Shown here: positions 39,155 through 52,000 of the stretch, piece by piece
How the letters are laid out: each line of letters starts with the position of its first letter
Numbering within the stretch: the first letter of the stretch is position 1
Assembly: GCA_013397435.1 (NCBI GenBank)
Contig: VZRG01000364.1
Location: forward strand, 132,777-196,776
Source: Erythrocercus mccallii
Taxonomy: Eukaryota; Chordata; Aves; Passeriformes; Dicruridae
Direction: 5' to 3'
Length of the DNA stretch: 64,000 nucleotides
Made by a program: the position numbers and the translations under genes
Notes under the pieces: model-generated
Database searches by the model: none
What the model saw: only the letters and a program-made list of their open reading frames with translations
What the model was told of the DNA's origin: nothing

Positions 39155-42100
39155 TGTCTTTTTGGTACCTCTTGATACACAGTTTTAATATGTGTGTTTT
39201 GAGAGTGTGTGAATGTGTAAGTGTGCATAATTTAGCAAGATTTAAGTACCTTAGATAAATTTGTAAATAGTTCAAATATTTGAACAATTTTTCTGTATAG
39301 GGGGTAGGAAAAAGTTTGTCACACTTTTCAGGTAAATTATGAAGAATAACATAAGAAATTGCACTTCTCCGTCCTTTTTGCTTCAGTTACTTATGTTATT
39401 CAGTTCATCCAAACATCTTTTAATTGTGACAAAATGCTTTCTATAGTTCAGTTACCTGCCTCCTATCTTCAGTGTCATACAAAAACATTTGGAGATTCAC
39501 AGTTAGAGCATAAACCTTTATTCAGCATAAAACAGGAAACATATTCAAGTATCAGATCAGCTCTGAAATGAAATGTGAGGATAACTGTGGAAGGCAGTCT
39601 ATGCTGGCAACATGTCAGGGTAGTGAATCACTGATGTTTATAGTTAGCACTACTCACATCAGTGCAGCTATAATTTTCTTGCTATATTAATCAGGACCAA
39701 CTTGGTGTCTCAGAAGGCTTGTGATTCTATCCTTATTTTAGCTATTAGTCTGTGTAAAATCCTCAAACGTAGTTATGTTAATTTTTCCCAGTTAAATTGC
39801 CCGTAATTATGCTGTCCATTTCCAGTAAGTCAGGTATGGGAAAAGGATGATATAAAAAGGATAGTAAACTGCTGACAATGTTTATATATTCAAATAAATT
39901 TTAAAATTAATAAAAATAGACATATAAAGTGCAGGTAGAGAATGTATTTTGTGGTCTATCATTCATAAGGTTTGCTCAATGGTGAGACTTGCATCATGAT
40001 GTGACTCCACTAAAATACTTCACACTCAAAATTCTTAAGAGGCAGAAGTAATGAAACCCTTTTATGAATAGGTTAATGCTGCATCCAAGGAATATTGGAT
40101 TTTCAGCCAGGGTTTAGCCAAGTGCCAGTTCTTGGAAAGAATGCTAAATTGTTGAGTATTTCAGTTTAAAACAATTGAAGTAACTTTAAGTCTTTGGTTT
40201 GCCTTCTGTCCTACATTTAAGAGTATCTAATGTTTACACAGAAAAGAGGATCTGTTTCCTCTCTAAATAGAATTACAGTTGTCTTCTAAGATAAGAAAAA
40301 TAGTAATAGTCATAAATATCTCCATGTCCACTGGCATCGAGGCTAACACTAAGTTGACTTCAGGCCATAAAGAAATCTTCTGTACTGAAATAGAGCTCCT
40401 GACAAGGCCACTGAATTTCCACCACTGGATCCATTTAAGTGTAAGCTGGTGTGTAGCTGCTCCTACCACGCATAGAGATAGGCACTGGATGGCTGCACCT
40501 CTGGCCAGATCATACATGTTTTCTGTGATTTCACATTGTATGTGATTTCAGCTCGTTTCTCCTCAACATGTAGATAGTTATGCAATCCCTAATCCATGTT
40601 TATCTGGACAAATTTAATGGGCCCTGTGTGTTAAAGATGTTGATGTTGCTGTAACTCTGCAGCACCATGTAAGAGTCTTTTCTGAAAGCAAAGAGGCGGT
40701 GTCATTACATGCATGACAACTACCGCTGTATAAAGGCTTGTTCATTTTTTGTTTGGTTCAGAAAGGAAGGACAAACAATATTTGAAATATAAACGTATTA
40801 AATAAGGCTTTTCATGTTTCCTGTTAACTTTAGAGAGGTTTCTCATTTTTTATTAACTCCCCCCGCCTCCTCCTTTTTCTGATATTTCTTATGCAATATT
40901 AATATAAACTGTCACCTTTTGGGTGAAAAATAAATGACTTGTGTTGGGCTGGGGCTGCCAATCTCAGAGTCTGATCCTTCTTCCTGGGAGAAATAACAAG
41001 ATAAACACACAGAGAAAAACAAAAAATAACAGATACAGAAAATAAATTTTTAAATGACTTCTGCAATCTCTCTGTTTCAGAAATTGCTTTTTGTTGCCTG
41101 TCTAGTTATGAGACTGACAGTGCTCTTGCAACATCCTTGAAAAGCAAAGCCAAATTAAGTTTTAACATAAGGCAAAGGGAATGTTGAAAAAGAGCAGAAA
41201 TGAGCTGTGAAATATAATTGTTATGTAAGGATACTTGGGAAAGACAAGTATTTTTTTTAAATCCAAGATGCTTGAGATTTATCTGCAGCTTTAGAAATTT
41301 CCCTCCATTGACTTAATCTAATCAGAGCATTTCTAAAGATTGGAGTGATTCAGTATTGTATTAACTAATGTAGTTTGACTCTCCAATTTTAGTAGATTTT
41401 TGTGTAACATTTTTCTCTAATTTATCAAATTTCTTTTATTTTTTTGGTCGCAGACTTCAATTATTTGAGGTTTTTTCCTATCTTTATTTCTGGCTATCAC
41501 TATACTTAAATTTAGCTTGAGATACTGCAGTTTTATTGCACAAAGAATTTGTGGCTCTAGGAATTCATGCAACAGTGATAATTTTGGACTTGTCACTGGA
41601 ACTGTGTCCCAGTCCTTATATGAAATAAATTGTTCCTGTCTCAATTCTCTTCTCAATAGAGGTCTAAATGTTAATTACTCTAACAGCCAGAGCCAGCAGT
41701 GAAACCAGAAATATTAATTTCTTAAATAAACTTTATCTTGTTGTTTTATTATAGGACTTTTTTACCACAGTCCCTTTTTACCTTTTTTCTTAGCACTATT
41801 AGCAAGTACGTGTAAAATAATTTTTTTACATATTTGCTTAGACAAATCTTCTGACATACTGATATTCAAAAAAATGTTTTTCATTGTGCTACTCTATTGT
41901 ACTCTCACCTTGACATAATTTATTGCCAAGCTATTTGAGTAAGGAATTCTGTCCAAAAACCAAAGGAAGCTAAATAAGAAAGAGTACGCAGTCAAGTAGG
42001 TAATTCTTTTAATATAATAAATAATCAGTTTGGTGGGTAGTTTTCCAAACTTTTATTCAATCAAGTTTAATGCTTTTCCTTCCAATGTTTGTGTCCTTCA

Positions 42101-45100
42101 TGATAAAAACCTTTAAAAAATCTTTTCCTACCTTTAAAAACAAATACGTTTAAAGTTGGGCAAAAAACCCCAAACACAAAAACTGACAAAAATGAGAATG
42201 AAAAGAAATTTTCTTCAATGTGGTTTCTTTTTCCACTTTTTCTGTTGAGTCAGGTGTTTTATCTCTTATGGAAGAGGTGCATAGACACTTTAAGGAAACG
42301 TAGATTATCCTGTTCTCACTTACCGTGGCCACTAGGGTAACAACTCCTAACAGTTGGAAATATAGGGAAGGTTCTCTTCCTGTAAACCATGGGGATGCAG
42401 CACGTTCAGAATGAAATCTTCAAAATGATAACTGTCAAATTTTGCCCAGATAAACTAAGCTTTTTGGTAGACCTTAGCTTTTCTTCCCAAGGGCAGCAAA
42501 AAAGTTCCTGTCTCTGAATCAGGCATTGTTAGTCCAAAGAATAGAAGTCCCAGAGCAGCCCAGAAAGCAAATCTGGGGCTGATGCTTCTCTGTTTTTTTC
42601 TTTCTTTTTAACTTTAATAATTCAATTTAATTCCTCTTTCTACTTTATTTTACAGAACTGATTTAGCTGTTTTAACTATAATATAAAATACAACAATATT
42701 CTCAGGCAGACAACTTACTTGGGTAAAAAAAACCAGCTGCAATTATTTAAATTTGAGAAACTACTTTAAAAAAGGGTCAGAATGAAAAGATAGGATGACT
42801 CTTTAACTTTGGTATTCGTTATCATTAAATTTACCTTTATGGGATCTGTTCTTAATCTCCAGCAAATAATGTCTCAAAGTTTGGAGAGGTAAAAAAACCT
42901 TAGAGATCAAAGATCTCCAAAAAGATGATTAGCACTTTTTTTTTGTGTCTGTTTGTAATTATACTCAGCTCTGATTTCTCTGTAACAGAAAATAACCACT
43001 AATGCCTCTCTAGAAAGTATTAGAATAATTTATTTCCTCAAAAGATTAGTTGGTTTTATGAATATTTTGAAAATTTTCCTCATATGGCAAAAAAATAAGT
43101 TTCTCAGTAGAGTTCATTAAGAAATAGAAACACTTATGGCACTGAATCAGAGGAAACCTGTTTTCAGACTCTTGCTCTGATTCAGATGAGGGTCTTCAAG
43201 ACTGTCTTGTAACCAGACATAATAGGAAATTAGTTGTCCTATTCAGGAAGAATTGGAAAGTGATTCAAGCTTTCTGCTAAACCTAATGGAATACAGGGAA
43301 TGAACCTTTCAACTTTCTCCAGCATTCAGACAGGTCTTTCTAATGGAAATTTAATTGAAAGTAAAAATCATCCTTCAATTATAAACAGCTTTTCCCTTGA
43401 ATAAACATACTTTTTGTAAAATCTGAACATCAAAACATATTCTGTCCAGTTTTAGTTTGGCTGCAATTCTATGTTTACTTAAATGTGTGTATAAATATAT
43501 AGCTGCAATTTCAACGGTTTTTTTACACTTCATAACAATAAAATTCAGATAAATAAGATGAGCTACGTACAAACACATGCCTGCATGGACGGTTTTTATT
43601 TATTACTTGAGTAATGAAGATATGTTGAAGAAGCTGTATGTTTTTTTCACTTTGGATTGAATCTGTTCCCTGCTGCCTGTAAATGCTATTAGAAACATCA
43701 CCATAGCAACTAATGGTGATGCTCAAGCAAAGTGTTCCCAAAATTCCAGCTGAAGAAGTAGATCATTATATGCCATTAGAAAGAAGGATGTATGTTTATG
43801 TAGCCAGAACTGATAGGTGAAAGGACACACAAACAGTAAAACAATAAGGGCACTGATGCCAGCAAGTCTAAAGGCATGATGTGATTCATTTTTACAGTTG
43901 CTTTAGAACTATTGCATGAGAAAATGCTTTTTATCTTCAGAGAATTTAGATGCTAGGTTTGAATTTTGATTATGATAGGACAGATATCTTTTGGCAAAAC
44001 TGTCTAAACTAGTGAACAAAGAAAACAGGTTTTGTTTGTTTTTCTCATTTATGTGTTTTGAGGAACTATTATAATTAATGTGAGAGACATGAATACTTAT
44101 CTCATTTTACCAGCTAAAACAGAATTTTCTTAAAAGTCAAGGTCTATTTTGTCTATGCAAGATGATTTTGAACATCTTATGTGAATTGTTGTTCATGTCA
44201 AAAACTGCTTACCAGTGTCACTAACATTTACAGTTCCATGGCAAAATATATATGCCACTCTATATTAAATGTATCTTCATAGGTAAATCAGACTTCCAGA
44301 TAGTTCTTGAGCACCTCCTGGGTAAAAATCATGCCATGAGCATGAAAGTGGAAAACATAGCTTTGTTTTCTTTTGCAGAGAGCTTTGTAGAATAGAAGAA
44401 CTCAACTCTCACTGACCATCACAAAAGGTGAGGTGAGGGCCTCATGCATCTTAGCAGATTTTAAAAATAGCCAAAATAAGAGTATTTAATGCACTCATCC
44501 TACTTAAAATGAAACAACACTAGTAACCAAAAATAAGTAGTGCTGCTGCTGGAAAGAGCAGTCTTTCAAAAGAGAATCAATTACCCCTGCAGAAGAGAAG
44601 GCAAAGTCACCATTTAGTGATAAAGAAGCATTCTGCCTTAATTTGGAAGGACCTGCCTAATGAGCCATGCTTAGTTCCCATGGACAAATTTATTACTCTC
44701 ACTTAACATGGATATCATTATTAATTAGGCAAGCAGAAGTCATACTGTCCTGTCAGTAGAGATGTTGGGTTGCCCTGAAGCTGGGTGTAAACCAATGTCT
44801 TTCGTCACAGCCCATCCTTCAGCAGGACTACATTCCCTCCAGCAAGAATTAGCATACTGCTAAAAGTTTTGTGTGTGTTTCTCTTCAGAGAGTTTTATTA
44901 ATTCCCAACAAGAACATCAGGGGCAGACAGTACAACTAATCATTATCAGTATGAAAGAGTTCTTAAAATCATATCCGTTACTGACTAGTGAGTGAATATA
45001 ATAATACAGGGTCATGGCAGATTCTTAAATGGGTAGAATGACATTTATATTTTAGTTGAAGTAGTGGTTTGGTAGAAGTTAATTAATGAAGATTCCTGCT

Positions 45101-45180
45101 TCATCCAGACTTGGCTTTGAGACTCCTGACAAGTTTTTTTTAAAGTTTCTGACTTTTGAGCAATTCCCAATTGGATTCAA

Positions 45181-45219
45181 GAAAGAAAGAAAGAAAGAAA
45201 GAAAGAGAAAGAAAGAAAG
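45181..45219. repeat. (GAAA)n microsatellite
   Basis: A run of GAAA units has one two-base interruption (GAGAAA) near its middle. It is a purine-strand simple repeat in intron sequence and probably length-variable. Confidence 0.97.
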
Positions 45220-46703
45220 TCCTTTAAATTCCTACCTTTATAAGGACATTTGGCTATCTTTTAGCTTTCCCTACATATTGTTTTTTCTAGTTATCTATTG
45301 TACAAATTATTAAATTCTATAAACCTAGAGTACAGATTTTTAATGCTTGAGAAGAAATGCAAAACTAAAGAAAGATCTTGCAGAAAAAGCAGAAAAAGTT
45401 CCAGAAGCAGTATTAAAGAGAACCTTGTACATAAATATTTTTACAAGTAGGATGGAATGCCGCTAATTAGGAAAAGAATACTTCATATGTATGTTAGCAA
45501 TTTTAGAAAAACTAAAATACACAATTTATATGTATTTGACTTACACTTCTCTTATCATGGACCTAATCACAGATGTTGTTATCAAAATCACAAGTATATA
45601 TATTAGAGCTAATCACAAATTGAAATTATTATTTGGTTAAATTATTATTTCTGGAGAAATGTTGATTTTTGTTTTCATTCTGAATAGGAACTTCACAGAA
45701 TGTAAATTCCAATAATAAATTAGTCCATTATGTGTGTTGTTTGTCACAATATAATGTAGTTGTTGAAATATTGTAAACTTTTTATATGCAAAACACTGAG
45801 GGGAAATACTACCTAAATCAATATTTTCCTAAATCAAAGCATGCTCTCATCTTCATACGTAAGTAGCAAAATCTTGGATAATTATTGTAGATCCCATTTA
45901 GCTCTTTTTTCATCATCTAATTTTGATGTAATGCTTAGTAAAGCCTAGTACAATTATTACTAGCAATGTTCATAATAAAATACATATGATTTTATTTAAT
46001 CACTTCAAAGCCTCCAGAGATTTTTGCATTTTTCAAAAGCTTTTTAACAGAGGTCAATCTCAGCAAAACTTCTAACTTTTTGTTTTTTCAGAGTCTGCAC
46101 AATAATTATTCTCTTTTTCCTAGACAGCATATTCTTCTCAATAGGAGACAAAAAAAAAAGCCTGTACAACTGGAAGAGTCTAAGAGTGTAATTTAAAAGC
46201 ATCAAACCTTAGCTGTGCCCAGCTAAATAGAGATACACATTCTGGACCTGAGCCATGTACTAAACTCTCTCCCATTTGAAAACAGGGGTTTTTACTTCAG
46301 GTATTTTAAAGCAAATGATTTCTGTGATCCCACAGAGCTGTGTTTCAGAAAAGTTTTAATAGTCTGCATTATGAATAATTACTAATAATTCTCTACTAAC
46401 TGCTGTGAAGAATAGGTAAAGATGAGTTAAAAATATTTTTAGTTTCTTCTATGGTTGTAGTGATGAAGAACTACAACCTTCCCCAGGAAATACATGTACC
46501 TTACACGTGAGTCTTTCCACACTCTATGCTGAATATGTCCTTTGGGTTGTGGGCCAACAGGACCATTCAATCAGGTTTAGCTCTGGAAGCACAGGGAGTT
46601 CAAGACCCCATTTAAGATCTGTTAGACTAGAAGTGCTGTTATTCTAAAAGAAGTAGCTTTTCTGCCCTGGAGGAGGGAGGGTTTTCCAGTGGTTTTGCTC
46701 ATC

Positions 46704-47072
46704 CAGAATTGAGATTATTCACCCTGGAAGAGAGGTTTCAGGGTGAACTTATTGCAGCCTTTCAGCATCTAAGGGGATCCTTAAAGAAAGGTGGAGAGGA
46801 ACTCCTTCAAGAGCAAATAGTGACAAAACAAGGCAGAATGGCTTCAAACTGAAAGAGAGGAGGATTAGATTAGATATTAGGAAGAAATTCTTTATTGTGG
46901 GGCACTGGAACAAGTTGCCCAGAGAAGTTACAGATGTCCCATCCCTGGAAGTGTTCAAGACCACACTAGATGGGCTCTGAGTAACCTGATCAAGTGAAAA
47001 CTTTCACTTAAGGGGTTGGAGCTGGATGATCTTTAAGGTCCCTTCCAACCCAAGCCACTCTATGCTGTTGTG
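46704..47072 (+). mobile_element. CR1 LINE 3' fragment, ~370 bp, longest sense copy
   Basis: This is a sense-orientation CR1 3' untranslated region. It can be followed from GAGATTATTCACCCTGGAAG through GCCTTTCAGCATCTAAGGGG, CAAACTGAAAGAGAGGAGGA, TTAGATATTAGGAAGAAATT, GGCACTGGAACAAGTTGCCC, CCCATCCCTGGAAGTGTTCA and GGTCCCTTCCAACCCAAGCC to a tail of CTCTATGCTGTTGTG. The canonical tail is partly decayed. It is 5'-truncated and lacks the reverse transcriptase region. Confidence 0.95.
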
Positions 47073-48940
47073 TTTTGTTGCTACACATAGCCACAAGGTT
47101 GAACATTTGTCACAGTGCTGCTGCTCTGTGTGCTTTGAGGCTATGTGTGCAATGGACCATAGATGTCATTAGCAACAACCTGGGCATTATAACTTCTATT
47201 TTGCATGCTGGTCAGGACGTACTGAGAAGAGAATTGACATTTCAGTTTTAGAAGAAGGAAGGGTCTGAATGAAAAGGAAAAAAAAAGGGGAAAAAAGAGA
47301 TACCAAAAAAGAGACAAAAGCTGTTTCTGATAGGACATAGACTATTATTTAGCTACACCTAACTGGTTCAACTACACATCCTTGTGAATATTTGGAAGAA
47401 AAAACTGGAAGAAGATTCTTTGTTTTTTTTGAAATACTGTCTTTTAAAATCAAACATGTCCATGCTAATCCTTTCATACATGACTTAACACTGTAGGGCT
47501 ACTAAGCTTAGCACTTGATGGAAGTAAGGAAGATTTTTTCACAGTGACTGGTCATTTTAAAATCCTAGCAAATTGTTTTTTCATGGTGATTACAAAGAGA
47601 GGGTATGATGCGTCCATAGCCAATTCTTCTAGAAATTGTAAAGCAGGCTTCAACCAGAAACATTAATGAAAGCATGCTGTACTGGCTTTCTTAAACAGTC
47701 ACATTTTTACTGAATGAATGGAAAGGGGAAAGTAGTGCTTGCTCTCCCATTGCCTGCTTGTATACCTGAGAGTGATAGTTTCAGACAGGTTCCTGTTTTA
47801 TATATTTTGTTCTCAATCAGCTTTAAGTTCCTGGTTCTCTGCCCCAGGGAGAGCTGACTTGAACAATGTAAGCTGCTCTTCCAGCTTCTATCAGCTGGTT
47901 GTGCTCCCCTTGGTCTATTCAAGTTGCGTATAACCAGAAGGCAATAGTGTCCCATGAGTCTCCTTTACTGAACTTAACTCTGCCCTTTGATATGGGGGAG
48001 CTTTGTGGAAATTGCAGGCTACGTATACCCAAATCTCCAGATGTATTAGCAAGGATGTGAGCTTGTGGCTTGTGGTAACTTCTTTGATGTAGCAGGTACT
48101 AAATTAATTAAACCTGTTTCTGCAAACCTATTTTTCACAAGAAAAAATTACATAGCAGAATTTTAGCATAATGCCTCCTTTATACTACATAAATAAATTT
48201 TAAAAAATAATTGAAAACATTTTAATGAATGGATTTCCTGATTATTTTCTTATTTTTTTGTTTAGTACCGATTACAAATGCTAGCAATCATTAATTATTA
48301 AATATTTATAACCTGATATCCGTTGTGTCATGTTATGTTGAAAGTAAAGCCAAAAGTCATTTTCTCCTCCAGGAGCAAAACCAGCAACCTAACCATGGGC
48401 AGCCACTATAGTCTCTACCAGCAGTATCCATTTAAAGATTAATTGTATGTTGGATTTTGTAAGCCTCCAGAGATATGAAATTGTTTTCTCTAGCCTCTAT
48501 AAACAAAATAGAACATATGCTCTTTCATACTTCTTAAAATAAATATATTCCTTTGACCAACCTTCCAGAGTAAGGTGTGTAAGTCAAATAGGTCAGAGAA
48601 GCTGATATTTGTGTTCCTCGTGTGAATAGAAAGTGGAAAACTTTCAGAGAATGCATCTAATCTAAAAGTGTATAGCTGATAACATTTTTGAGAAGTGATT
48701 TGTTAAAATGTTACTGCCTGAGATATGCTGTTCTGTACCACTCTGAATATAGGCATCCTTTTTAAAATTCATTGAAATGTCAATGTTTAGACCAAACCCC
48801 TGATTTTCAGTTCCTCAGCAACTGTGGTTACTCCTGCATTTAAAATGCCATTTTAAAATGCTGGCTTTGAGGCATAAATGTTTGCAATTAAAAATATTAA
48901 TTGATGTATGCCAGATTATATAACTTCAGGTTTTCATCAG

Positions 48941-49093
48941 GACAGTGATCTACTGGACCGTCGGAAACATTGCTTCAGTGTCCAGTCTGAATCTGGAGAA
49001 GATCTTTACTTTTCTGTGGAACTAGAGTCTGACCTTACACTATGGGAAAAAGCCTTCCAAACAGCAACTTTTTTAGAAGTAGAACGGATACAG
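48941..49093 (+). CDS. SNTG1: SNTG1 coding exon (51 codons), end of second PH region
   Basis: The exon encodes 51 residues starting DSDLLDRRKHCFSVQSE and ending TATFLEVERIQ, matching about human residues 347-397 with about 5 differences. The acceptor is TTTTCATCAG and the donor CAG|GTGAGA; both ends are phase 0. The segment CFSVQSESGEDLYFSVE forms late PH strands. LWEKAFQTATFLEVERIQ, with a tryptophan at residue 35 of the exon, matches the C-terminal PH helix and its invariant tryptophan. The frame stays open for 11 codons upstream and 20 codons downstream, so this exon sits in an 82-codon open frame from 48908. The upstream ATG there is not a start. Confidence 0.97.
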
Positions 49094-52000
49094 GTGAGAT
49101 CAACTGCCTTGGTGATCAACTTTTGGTACATTAACAAATTAGGCCCTATGAAATAATGATGTGATTTAAGAAATATTATGACCTTCTTCAGATTGCAGGT
49201 TATTACTCTTTTAGGTAACTAATTGCTTTTGCTGATCCCAGTTTGCAATCTATCCTTCAGGAGAGGCCACCTTAAATACCATCTTTGAGTTATTATGACA
49301 CCGTGATACATATTTGTTAACTGAAGTTCATGGACAGACAAGGAAAAACAATCTATGGATCAGGGACAAAATCCAGCTGTTACATATTCTGGCTTACATG
49401 CTACCTTATTTGTTACTGAATATCACAAGAGAATCTTGCAGGAATTAAGTTGTCCTTGTAATACCAGGAATGAGAATATACTTATTGGATACAAGCAAAA
49501 CCAAAAATTGTACCTCAGATAGATCATTCTTTCTTCTTGTTCCTTGTGTATTTACATGTTTCTCGCTCCTTGTGTATTTGGTCTATGGCCAGATGACAGT
49601 GCAGAGATGGACAACATTCAAATACAGATAAGTGTCTTTTTATAGCAAAATTACATATCAGTGTTTAAAGATAACTTCTTCTCACATGACCAAAAAGTCA
49701 TGACTTTTTGACTTATAAAAGGAGAAAAAAGCCATCCACCACAATTATAATTGACCTAATCCCAATTTTAATATTGATTTTCTAATCATGAAATATACAT
49801 GTGGTTAGAATAGCTTTAGTTGATGTTGGCAGGAGTTATACACACCTACCCGAGCCATATTAGCATATTAGCCTGTGCAAGTATTGGCTCACACATATTC
49901 TGGTCTTCCTGGGAGTGTAAGCACTGACATGTTTTTATTCAAAGTGTTAGTTAGTTATATATGAGCCCTTTTCTGACCTGTGGACCACCACATGCAGATG
50001 GACTGAATTGGTATATAATTATGAAGGTCCAATTGGCAAAAACTACACTGCTGTCAGTTTTAATGCACAGTACCTTTGTTGCAAGAGGACTCAGGGGAGG
50101 TTCAGCTTTCCTCTTTTAAATTCATAGATGCTGTTACCTTTTACTAAACTAATCTTATCTATTAAGCTGTACTTGCAAGCTGGAAAATCCAAGACAAGGT
50201 TTTCTGTGTAAAACTTGCAATAATACATGTCCTCTGCTACTAAATATTTGAGAGTTTTTGTCTTTCTTATATAATTCACTGCAACATACTTCATAGAAGC
50301 ACTGCTGTGCCATCAGTAAAAGAATAAATAGCATTTTTCCTGAATAACTTTTATCTCAGAAGCCACCTCATATTTGTTCTGCTTTCAGACTGTTTCATAC
50401 TGTAGCATTCCTGGTTTAGATTTTTCTTTTGGGTTTTAGAAATAAATTTATTCAAAATTGCCCTTATGCTTCTCCAAAATCATTTGCTTTATAATCTTAA
50501 CCTCGGATTCATCTTAATCTTTTCATCTTTTGTTTTTGGCTCTCCTGCTGTTCAGTGTAGCAATTAAGAACTCAAAGTAATGATTTCCTGATTGATTGAT
50601 TATAGCAGATCTGTGAAAGTGGACAAACAGCCTTCTCATGATAGAATATTATTGTGGAACTCACACTTATTATTTCACCTTTTTTTTTTAATTTCCTATA
50701 TCTTGGTTTGGAAAAAAATATAGAATATTTTTAATATAACTGGGTTTGGCCTCCTCATTTTTCTTTCAACAATCCGTTACTGCTTTCATCTACCAACCCT
50801 GAGATTCAGATAAAATCTGGTGGTATAATTTGTTTCCAACAAGTTCTTTCATTGCTCTGTGAGAAAAAAGTGACAGGTTCAAAATTAAGGTATCAACTGT
50901 ACATTTTTGCTAAAAGTTTGGTTTATGCAATCATTTTGATATGAATATTCATATTTAAAGTGAATGCTAATCCAGTAGGTTTGCTTTACAATAAAATAAT
51001 ATTATTTTGAAAATATAACTTCAGTTTAAAACTACGATTTAAAATTAATCAACTTCGTTATGTGCTACTCCATGCAAATAGTAATGCTTCCACAATGACT
51101 ATAACCTCCAGAAGAGGTTAATCAGGGGCCAATTCTAATCTAATTCCAAAGAATATATAAAAACTTCAAATATTTTTTAAATGCATTACTATAAATATGT
51201 AATGAATTCTGTTTCAACCTAATTCATAGCTTCTGCCAGAGGTATATTTAAACCAAAAATTAAATACTTGGATTTTTCTTAGAAAAGAAATCTATTAGAG
51301 GGGGCATGGTCAAATTGATAATAATTTAGCAATAACATGGTACAATGATACAGTGGTGTCATTTTGGTATGTTACAGTCACTCTTTAATTAGGTTTGAAA
51401 CATAGTAAGTGATGATAATCCATTTTCATAATTACATATTAAAAAAATTAGTTGAAATGAAAATCCTGTTTCCTTTTCTCACAGCATTGTTGCACGAAGA
51501 ATCTGAGACTACCATAACATGCATAATGATGTGTAATTATATATATTACTGTCATATTCCCTTTGCATTCCTGCTACTTTAAGCTCTTTTCGCCTCTTCC
51601 ATCATGATTTTTTTTCTTGCTGTCCTTGTTTGTGTTGTAGTTTGTTCTCTAATGTAAGGATTATTATGTAAGTTGTTTTATGTTGCAGTGCTTTAACATA
51701 TGTTTTCATTGAAGTTTAATCTGAGTTTAAAAGTCTGAATTCTTTGTTTCAGCTTCAGAGATGGCTTACATGAAGTTCACAATATGTTCTTTCCATAATT
51801 TAAATCATGTATGTTGAGGGAATAGTTTCTAAGGAACAACTGTTGAGTTGTCTCCTTCAGCCTCTGCTGACCTATTGAATTATTAATAAACTGAAGTTAA
51901 TGTTCTGTATTCTGTGGAAGAACAGCAAATGACTGCTGAAGTGTATTCTTCTTTTGGGAAGGGGATACTTCAATTCTGGTGAGATTTTCATGAATTTTTT

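Larger units (their letters stand above)
34470..48940 (+). other. SNTG1: SNTG1 intron, 14.5 kb
   Basis: This intron runs from donor GTATGA to the acceptor TTTTCATCAG. It holds the longest sense CR1 copy in the window (46704-47072), a GAAA microsatellite (45181-45219), two small tandem or near-tandem duplications (38993-39016 and 39096-39154) and a 9-bp-stem hairpin (36960-36987). It also holds the longest open frame of the window (35636-36031, minus), which has no recognised homology. Nothing else is identifiable. Confidence 0.85.

Noticed and set aside
40263..40545. Open frames of 84 and 88 codons on opposite strands
   Set aside because: Both strands are open over the same bases, which is usual for chance frames. 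No family was recognised on either strand, although an unlisted repeat is possible.
46749..46964. Minus-strand open frame of 71 codons
   Set aside because: It is antisense to the sense CR1 copy at 46704-47072 and is a chance frame.
48928..48940. Alternative acceptor at ..AACTTCAG (48929)
   Set aside because: Using it adds 11 bases and would shift the frame; the acceptor at 48940 gives the exact syntrophin sequence in phase 0.
48908..49156. An 82-codon open frame with its own ATG around an SNTG1 exon
   Set aside because: Only 48941-49093 is coding. The first 11 codons and the last 21 lie outside clean AG/GT splice signals and do not match syntrophin.
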